Positions 6,370 to 11,408 of a DNA stretch of 11,408 bases are shown in pieces (positions within the stretch are counted from its first letter, which is position 1; every line of letters starts with the position of its first letter). The position numbers and the translations under genes were made by a program. Below the pieces are notes generated by a model, which was given only the letters and a program-made list of their open reading frames with translations, made no database searches and was not told the DNA's origin. The stretch lies in contig JAODNQ010000093.1 of assembly GCA_025464695.1 (NCBI GenBank), positions 1 to 11,408 on the forward strand, read 5' to 3'. The stretch comes from Frankiales bacterium (GTDB lineage: Bacteria; Actinomycetota; Actinomycetes; Mycobacteriales; SCTD01).

Positions 6370-7560
6370 GTGACGCAGCCCGCACCGTTCGACGTCGACG
6401 CCGCACGCGCGCAGTTCCCCGCGCTGGCCGAGGGCCTGGCCCACTTCGACGGGCCGGGCGGCACGCAGGTGCCCGAGGCGGTCAGCGACGCGATGACGGC
6501 CGCACTGCGCAGCGCCCTGAGCAACCGGCACGGGCCGTTCGCGAGCAGCGCCCGGTCAGACGCCCACGTCGACGCCGCCCGCGCGGCCGTCGCGGACCTC
6601 GTCGGCGGGGACCCCCGCGGCGTCTTCTTCGGCGCCTCGTCCACCGCCAACGCCTACGTCCTGGCGAGCGCGCTGGCGAAGACGTGGGGTCCGGGCGACG
6701 AGGTCGTCGTCAGCCGGCTCGACCACGACAGCAACATCCGGCCGTGGGTGCAGGCGGCGGCGCGGGCCGGGGCGACGGTGCGCTGGGCCGAGGTCGACGT
6801 CGCGACCACCGAGCTGCCCGTCGAGCAGTACGACGCCCTGCTGTCGGAGCGCACCCGCTTCGTCGCCCTGACCGCCGCGAGCAACGCCACCGGCACGCGC
6901 CCCGACGTCCGGGCCGTCGCGCAGCAGGCGCACGCCGTCGGCGCCCTGGTCCACGTCGACGGCGTCCACGCGACACCGCACGCCGCCGTCGACCTCCGCG
7001 TGCAGGGCGCCGACTCCTGGGCGACGTCGGCCTACAAGTGGTACGGCCCGCACGTGGGGGCGACGGTCGCCGACCCCGCGCTGCTCGAGACGCTGCACCC
7101 CGACAAGCTGCTGGCCAGCACCGAGGACGTCCCCGACCGGTTCGAGCTCGGCACGCCCGCGTTCGCCCAGCTGGCCGGGGTCGCCGCCGCCGTCGACTGG
7201 CTGGCGACCTGGGGCGACGGGACGACGCGGCGCGAGCGGGTGACCAGCGGGGTGGCCAGCATCGCGCGGCACGAGCACGCGCTGTGGCACCGGCTCAAGA
7301 GCGCCCTCGAGGAGCGCGACGACGTGACCCTCGTCGGGAGCCCGGCCAGCTCGACGCCGACCCTCGCCTTCACCGTCGCCGGGCGGACCCCGCAGCAGGT
7401 CGCCACCGACCTCGGTGCCCGGGGAGTCTGCGTCTGGGCCGGTCACTACTACGCCCTCGAGCTCATGCAGGCGCTCGGCCTGCCCGACGGCGCGGTCCGC
7501 GCGGGCATCGCCTGCTACACGACCGACGACGACGTCGACCGGCTGCTCGCCGCGCTCTGA
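6370..7560 (+). CDS. Class V aminotransferase, cysteine desulfurase-like (VC1184-type)
   Basis: A 396-residue PLP-dependent fold-type I enzyme. Seen: an N-terminal HFDGPGGTQVP (25-35) typical of the VC1184-type desulfurase-like subfamily (TIGR01976); the PLP-stacking region LDHDSN (117-122); VHVDGVHATPH (194-204) with cofactor-binding Asp197; and SAYKWYGPHVG (220-230) with the Schiff-base Lys223. Classical IscS/SufS enzymes carry a persulfide-forming cysteine in a C-terminal loop. The corresponding stretch here reads GVCVWAGHYYA (352-362) and lacks the usual Ser/Gly-rich cysteine loop, so a desulfurase role is unproven; other C-S or amino-acid lyase or transferase reactions are possible. Start GTG 6370 follows a TANNNT box by seven bases. 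The SCO6745-type gene begins 43 bases downstream and is probably cotranscribed. Confidence 0.9.
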   Translation: MTQPAPFDVDAARAQFPALAEGLAHFDGPGGTQVPEAVSDAMTAALRSALSNRHGPFASSARSDAHVDAARAAVADLVGGDPRGVFFGASSTANAYVLASALAKTWGPGDEVVVSRLDHDSNIRPWVQAAARAGATVRWAEVDVATTELPVEQYDALLSERTRFVALTAASNATGTRPDVRAVAQQAHAVGALVHVDGVHATPHAAVDLRVQGADSWATSAYKWYGPHVGATVADPALLETLHPDKLLASTEDVPDRFELGTPAFAQLAGVAAAVDWLATWGDGTTRRERVTSGVASIARHEHALWHRLKSALEERDDVTLVGSPASSTPTLAFTVAGRTPQQVATDLGARGVCVWAGHYYALELMQALGLPDGAVRAGIACYTTDDDVDRLLAAL

Positions 7561-7591
7561 CCCGCCCTCGACCGCCCCGCCGCCGACCCGC

Positions 7592-7596
7592 AGGAG
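7592..7596 (+). promoter_or_regulatory. Ribosome binding site of the SCO6745-type gene
   Basis: AGGAG lies seven bases before ATG 7604. It decides between this ATG and the longer open frame that runs back into the aminotransferase coding region. Confidence 0.7.
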
Positions 7597-7603
7597 CCTC
7601 CCG

Positions 7604-8455
7604 ATGACCGTCAGCCCCGCCACCGCCCGCGCCACCTGGCGGGCGCTCGAGCCGCTGCACGCGATGGTCTACTTCGCGCCCGAGGCCCAGGAGGAGTACG
7701 CCGCCCTCGGGTTCGACGTCGCGGGCAACCGCGCCCTCGGGTACTTTCCCGCGCGGGCCGCGGCGATGGGGGCCGTGACCTGGCAGGTCGTGCAGGCGAC
7801 GTTCTTCAACTTCTCGGCGCTCGCCTGCCAGTTCGGCCTGAGCGGCGCCTGGGAGACGGCGTCGCCGCAGGACGTGCAGGCTGCCCGGTGGCGGGGAGCG
7901 GAGCGGGCCCTGCGCCGGCTGCTCGGCGACGCCGCCGACAGCCCGGACGTCGCCGAGGCGGCCGCCCTGGCCCGCACCGCGACCGAGGGCTGCACCCCCT
8001 ACGGCAGGCCGCTGTACGCCGCCAACGCCGGTCTGGCCGAGCCGGAGGGGCCGCTGCTGCAGCTGTTCCACGCGCAGACCCTGCTGCGGGAGCACCGCGG
8101 CGACGGCCACGTCGCCACGCTCGTCGGCGAGGGCGTCACGGGTCTCGAGGCGGCGGTGCTGCACGTCGCGATGCACGAGACGTGGAGCCGCAAGGGCCTG
8201 CAGGGCACCCGGGCCTACAGCGACGAGGAGTGGGACGGCGCCGTCGCCGGGCTCGCCGAGCGGGGCTGGCTCACCGCCGAGGGCGAGTTCACGGACGCCG
8301 GCCGCGCGCACCGGCAGCGCGTGGAGGACCGCACCGACGCCCTGAGCGTCGAGGCGTACGCGCGGCTGGGCGAGGACGGCTGCGCCCGGCTGCAGGAGCT
8401 CGGAGGCCCCTTGAGCAGGCGGGTCCTGGACGCGGGCGGCGTCGGGATCCGGTAG
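7604..8455 (+). CDS. SCO6745-type conserved actinobacterial protein
   Basis: A 283-residue soluble protein resembling the actinobacterial group annotated after Streptomyces SCO6745, whose function is not established. Seen: an N-terminal helical region beginning ATWRALEPLHAMVYFAPEA (9-27); an alanine-rich core with GRALGYF-like sequence (here RALGYFPARAAAMG); an HxxW segment (HETWSRKGLQGTRAYSDEEW); then a short winged-helix-like unit (VAGLAERGWLTAEGEFTDAG) as in MarR-like DNA-binding folds; and the closing RTDALSVEAYARLGEDGCARL, typical of the group. The winged-helix resemblance is suggestive only. No signal peptide or membrane segment. AGGAG upstream fixes ATG 7604. It follows the aminotransferase by 43 bases and ends five bases from the convergent MFS gene. 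Family call moderately sure, role unknown. Confidence 0.8.
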   Translation: MTVSPATARATWRALEPLHAMVYFAPEAQEEYAALGFDVAGNRALGYFPARAAAMGAVTWQVVQATFFNFSALACQFGLSGAWETASPQDVQAARWRGAERALRRLLGDAADSPDVAEAAALARTATEGCTPYGRPLYAANAGLAEPEGPLLQLFHAQTLLREHRGDGHVATLVGEGVTGLEAAVLHVAMHETWSRKGLQGTRAYSDEEWDGAVAGLAERGWLTAEGEFTDAGRAHRQRVEDRTDALSVEAYARLGEDGCARLQELGGPLSRRVLDAGGVGIR

Positions 8456-8460
8456 GCGGG

Positions 8461-9714
8461 TCAGACGACCAGGGGCACCGCCGGGAGGTCGGGCGGCCGG
8501 CGAGCCGCGGGCAGGCGTTCGAGGCTCCGCACCTCCCGGCTGCACGCGACGGCGAGCGCCACCGCCGCCGTCACGACCGTCGCGGTGACCGCGGTCGGCA
8601 CCTCGCCCACCCGCTCCGCGACGGGCCCGACGGCCGCGTAGCCGAGGGGCACCAGCGTCAGGCTGCCGAGGTGGTCGAAGGAGCTGACGCGCGAGTGGGC
8701 CGCCGGTGGCACCTGCTCCTGCAGCGCGGTGTCCCACAGCGCGAACCCGAGCGCGACGGCGAGCCCGGTGACCCCCTCCAGCGCGGCCACCACCGCGGTG
8801 GGCAGCGGCGCGACGACGACGACCGCCTGCAGGGCGCCGACCGCGAGCAGCGCGGTCAGGACCGCGCCCGGCCGGTGCGGGCGCCAGCGCAGGGCGACCA
8901 GGCTGCCGCAGACCGCGCCCACGCCGAAGCCGGTGCAGATCACGCCCCAGGACGACGCGCCGCCGCGGGCCGACTCGGCATGGGCGGGACCGAGGACGAA
9001 CAGCGCGGGCAGCACGAGGGCGCAGTAGGTGCCGAACAGGCCGATGACCGACCAGACCCAGGTGCGGGAGCGGACCTCGTGCCAGCCCGCGGCGAGCTCG
9101 ACGAGGAACGGCTGCCGCGGCCCGGGGGCGGCCGGCCGGGGCCGCAGGCCGGCGAGGGCACCGGCGCTGACGAGGAACGTGCCGGCGTCGACGGCCAGGG
9201 CGGTCCCCGGACCGGCCGTGGCGACGAGCAGCCCGGCGAGCGCCGGCCCCAGGACCATCGAGGTGTTGTCCGTCAGCGCGAGCAGGGCGTTGGCGGGCTG
9301 CTCCTGCCCGGGCTCGACCAGCTGCGGCACCAGGCCGAGCACGGCCGGACGGAAGAACGCCTCGGCCCCGCCGTAGACCGCCTGCGTGAGGACCAGTGCG
9401 GCGACCGTCGCGGACCCGGTCAGCAGCAGCGCCGCGGCGCTCCCCTGTGCGAGCGCGCGGACGACGTCGCTGGCGAGCATCGTGCGGTGCCGCGGCAGCC
9501 GGTCGGCCCAGACGCCGCCCACGAGGACGAACAGCGCGAGAGCGAGCGCGCTGCTCCCGAGCACCAGGCCGACGTCGGACAGGCCGGCGCCGGGGACCGT
9601 GAGGACGGCGAACGGCATCGCGACCATGACCAGCCGGTCGCCCAGGGTGGACACCGCCTGGCCGGCGAAGAGCCGGCGGAACTGCGGCGCGCGCAGGAGC
9701 AGGGACCGGTCCAC
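8461..9714 (-). CDS. Major facilitator superfamily exporter (MFS_3/EntS-like)
   Basis: A 417-residue integral membrane transporter, probably 12 helices, resembling the MFS_3 drug or siderophore exporter group (EntS-like), driven by the proton gradient. Seen: the amphipathic N-terminus RAPQFRRLFAGQAVSTLGD (8-26) typical of the group; motif A between helices 2 and 3, GGVWADRLPRHR (66-77); the AFFRPA segment (119-124); NALLALTDNTSMVLGPALAG (142-161); a central cytoplasmic loop around 190-205; and LQEQVPPAAHSRVSSFD (331-347) in the second half. Substrate cannot be inferred. GTG 9714 gives the family-like start; a weak -10-like GACGCT lies six bases upstream and no Shine-Dalgarno sequence is evident. 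The oxidoreductase gene ends 31 bases upstream on the same strand, so cotranscription is also possible. Confidence 0.92.
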   Translation of the reverse strand: MDRSLLLRAPQFRRLFAGQAVSTLGDRLVMVAMPFAVLTVPGAGLSDVGLVLGSSALALALFVLVGGVWADRLPRHRTMLASDVVRALAQGSAAALLLTGSATVAALVLTQAVYGGAEAFFRPAVLGLVPQLVEPGQEQPANALLALTDNTSMVLGPALAGLLVATAGPGTALAVDAGTFLVSAGALAGLRPRPAAPGPRQPFLVELAAGWHEVRSRTWVWSVIGLFGTYCALVLPALFVLGPAHAESARGGASSWGVICTGFGVGAVCGSLVALRWRPHRPGAVLTALLAVGALQAVVVVAPLPTAVVAALEGVTGLAVALGFALWDTALQEQVPPAAHSRVSSFDHLGSLTLVPLGYAAVGPVAERVGEVPTAVTATVVTAAVALAVACSREVRSLERLPAARRPPDLPAVPLVV

Positions 9715-9745
9715 GCCGACAGCGTCGCAGCGGCGTCGAGCCCGT

Positions 9746-10726
9746 TCAGGCGACCTGCAGCAGCACCTTGCCGATGTGCCCGGAGTCCTCGAGCACCTGG
9801 TGCGCCTCGCCGACCTGCTCGAGCGGCAGCACCCGGTCGACCACCGGCACGACGTCGCCCTGCTCGACCGCCGGCCAGACGTCGGCGAGCACGCCCGCGA
9901 CGATCGCGGCCTTCTCGGCCGCGGGCCGGGCCCGCAGCGACGTCGCGTGCACCGAGGCCCGCTTCGCCAGCAGGGCGCCGAGGTCGAGCTCGCCCTTCAC
10001 GCCGCCCTGCAGGCCGATGACGACCAGCCGTCCTCCGGTCGCGAGCACCTGCACGTTGCGCGGCAGGTAGGCGGCGCCCATGTTGTCGAGCACGACGTCC
10101 GCGCCCCGCCCACCGGTCGCGGCCTTCACGACCTCGACGAAGTCCTGCTCCCGGTAGAGCACGGCCGTGGTGGCGCCGAGCTGCAGGGCCGCCGTCGCCT
10201 TGGCGCTGCTGCCGACGGTCACGTGGACGACCGCCCCGCGCCGGTGCGCCAGCTGCGTGGCCATGGTGCCGATGCCGCTGGTGCCGCCGTGCACGAGCAG
10301 GTGCTCGCCGACCTGCAGGCGGGCGAGGTCGACGACGTTGCTCCACACCGTGCAGGCCACCTCGGGCAGGCCGGCGGCGTGGACGAGCGACACCCCGGCG
10401 GGCACGGGCAGCAGCTGTCCCACGGGCACCGCGACCTTCTCCGCGTAGCCGCCGCCGGACAGCAGCGCGCACACCTCGTCGCCGACCGCCCACCCCGCGA
10501 CGCCCTCCCCGATCGCGCTGATCCGGCCGGAGCACTCGAGCCCGGGGTAGGGCGACGCGCCCGGCGGCGGGTCGTAGAAGCCGCGGCGCTGCAGCAGGTC
10601 GGCGCGGTTGACGGCGGTCGCGACGACGTCGACCAGGACCTCGCCCGGACCCGCCACGGGGTCCTCGACGTCGGCGAGGACGAGCGCCTCGGGGCCGCCG
10701 AAGGACGGCAGGGTGACGGCGCGCAT
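9746..10726 (-). CDS. PIG3-type NAD(P)H quinone oxidoreductase (zinc-free MDR family)
   Basis: A 326-residue cytoplasmic oxidoreductase of the medium-chain dehydrogenase/reductase superfamily. The PIG3 (TP53I3) branch uses NADPH to reduce quinones or other electrophiles and needs no zinc. Seen: the N-terminal GroES-like domain with NRADLLQRRG (40-49) and a GLECSG segment (62-67), both characteristic of the PIG3 branch; the Rossmann nucleotide loop HGGTSGIG (146-153); GADVVLDNMG (208-217); and the C-terminal HIGKVLLQVA. The usual zinc-ligand cysteines are absent. Length matches the family (about 325). Start ATG 10726 has GGAG eight bases upstream. The upstream exported-protein gene ends 34 bases away and the MFS gene follows after 31 bases, which suggests a three-gene transcript, possibly with a separate promoter at MFS. 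Confidence 0.93.
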   Translation of the reverse strand: MRAVTLPSFGGPEALVLADVEDPVAGPGEVLVDVVATAVNRADLLQRRGFYDPPPGASPYPGLECSGRISAIGEGVAGWAVGDEVCALLSGGGYAEKVAVPVGQLLPVPAGVSLVHAAGLPEVACTVWSNVVDLARLQVGEHLLVHGGTSGIGTMATQLAHRRGAVVHVTVGSSAKATAALQLGATTAVLYREQDFVEVVKAATGGRGADVVLDNMGAAYLPRNVQVLATGGRLVVIGLQGGVKGELDLGALLAKRASVHATSLRARPAAEKAAIVAGVLADVWPAVEQGDVVPVVDRVLPLEQVGEAHQVLEDSGHIGKVLLQVA

Positions 10727-10760
10727 CAGGAGGGCTCCAGGGGGGTCACGGCGGCGGACA

Positions 10761-11408
10761 CTAGGCGGGGGTGGTCGAGCGCAGCGTGCTCGTGGTGTCG
10801 TTCGAGAAGGCGAAGCCGCTGGCCGAGCCCTTGCCCTTCGAGCGGGTGCGGACGGCGATATGCGTCCGGGGGTCCTCGTCCGTGGTGGTGGTGCCGTCGT
10901 AGACGAGGTCGCCGCGCAGGGACAGCGTGGTCTCGACGACCCGGGTCGCGACCGCCTTGCCCCCGACCGCCACGGACCCGGTGCGCACCACCCGTTTCGT
11001 GGCGGTGACCCGGGTCTTGCCGTCGGTCGACGTCGCCCGCCACGTCCAGCTGCGGCCGACCGTCGCCGGCTCGGGCAGCAGCAGCACGGCGGGCGAGGGG
11101 CGGAACTCCTTGCTGAACGCGGGGGTGGTGAGGAGCAGGCGCGAGACGTAGCGCCCGTCGGCCCGGAGGACGACGTCGGTCTCGGTGCGGCCCTGGTCGC
11201 CCTCGAGCACGGTGCTCTGCGTGCTGCCGGAGGGTGCGTCGACCGTGAGGGTGGAGGTGCCGGAGACCCGCTGCGGGGCCGCGCCGGCGGTGACCGAGCC
11301 GCTGCTGTCGTAGGTGTAGCGGCCGGCCTGCGTCGCGGCGACCGGGGCCGGCGCACCGGGACGCGCGGCCGCGGGAGCCGGAGCACGGGAGGCCGCGGCG
11401 GCCGACGG
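10761..11408 (-). CDS. Exported or surface protein of unknown function (N-terminus outside window)
   Basis: The last 215 residues of a gene whose 5' end lies beyond base 11408; the frame is open to the edge. The visible part begins with an Ala/Pro-rich low-complexity stretch (about 1-25, PAPAAARPGAPAP), typical of a linker behind a signal peptide or lipoprotein anchor. A domain rich in Thr, Ser, Val and Gly follows, with alternating polar/apolar strands: GRYTYDSSGSVTAG, SGTSTLTVDAPSGSTQ, AVLLLPEPATVGRSWTWRAT, and a TTTTDEDP segment. This looks like an all-beta extracytoplasmic domain. I do not recognise a named family. No cysteine appears in the visible part and no catalytic motif was seen. 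It is followed after 34 bases by the quinone oxidoreductase gene on the same strand. An internal GTG at 11210 gives a shorter frame but would cut the domain. Confidence 0.8.
   Translation of the reverse strand, partial: PSAAAASRAPAPAAARPGAPAPVAATQAGRYTYDSSGSVTAGAAPQRVSGTSTLTVDAPSGSTQSTVLEGDQGRTETDVVLRADGRYVSRLLLTTPAFSKEFRPSPAVLLLPEPATVGRSWTWRATSTDGKTRVTATKRVVRTGSVAVGGKAVATRVVETTLSLRGDLVYDGTTTTDEDPRTHIAVRTRSKGKGSASGFAFSNDTTSTLRSTTPA

Noticed and set aside
8430..8500. Terminator between the convergent SCO6745-type and MFS genes
   Set aside because: Only 4-5 bp pairings were found around the five-base gap, no better than expected in such GC-rich DNA.
7888..10020. A 710-codon plus-strand frame
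   Set aside because: Shadow of the SCO6745-type gene in another frame, then antisense to the MFS and oxidoreductase genes; the product is Arg/Gly-rich without motifs.
10726..11043. Minus-strand frame ending in a TGA that overlaps ATG 10726 (TGATG)
   Set aside because: It looks like translational coupling, but the 105-codon product is in the wrong frame relative to the beta-rich exported protein, whose frame ends at TAG 10761.
1..11408. Defence island, biosynthetic cluster, mobile element or CRISPR array
   Set aside because: Every large frame is accounted for by common housekeeping or transport families or by two unassigned exported proteins. No direct-repeat arrays, transposase or integrase motifs were seen.

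Overview
The window is from a very GC-rich (by eye well over 70% G+C) actinobacterium. Third codon positions are almost all G or C and GTG starts are common. One gene encodes the bacterial proteasome activator Bpa/PafE, found in actinobacteria that have a 20S proteasome. Gene content does not fix the genus. The region is compact, chromosomal and housekeeping-like: no tRNA, rRNA, CRISPR array, transposase, integrase or phage gene was seen, and no gap between genes exceeds about 80 bases.

Layout. (1) 1-2950, minus strand: an AIM24-family gene, then a CPA1-type Na+/H+ antiporter whose reading frame runs without a stop into a patatin-like phospholipase that leaves the window at base 1. (2) 3011-4255, plus: serS, seryl-tRNA synthetase, divergent from AIM24. 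(3) 4252-4911, minus: an unrecognised secreted protein with four cysteines, tail-to-tail with serS. (4) 4992-5780, plus: a Cof-type HAD phosphatase. (5) 5777-6325, minus: bpa. (6) 6370-8455, plus: a class V aminotransferase (cysteine desulfurase-like) and an SCO6745-type protein, probably one operon. (7) 8461-11408, minus: an unrecognised extracytoplasmic protein (5' end outside the window), a PIG3-type quinone oxidoreductase and an MFS exporter, probably cotranscribed in that order.

Signals. All five GTG-start genes (AIM24, serS, HAD, aminotransferase, MFS) have an xANNNT -10-like hexamer ending 6 or 7 bases before the GTG, which suggests leaderless mRNAs; three matches are good and two weak. 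The ATG-start genes have purine-rich Shine-Dalgarno sequences instead. Two convergent gene pairs share a CTAG tetranucleotide in which both TAG stops overlap. A 10-bp perfect inverted repeat lies inside the end of serS, placed to terminate the opposing gene. The largest gap (4912-4991) holds an operator-like dyad.

I found no convincing multi-gene defence, biosynthetic or mobile system. The most unusual feature is the continuous antiporter-patatin frame, which is either a real fusion or a one-base assembly error. The other leads are the leaderless GTG starts, the CTAG overlaps and two uncharacterised exported proteins.
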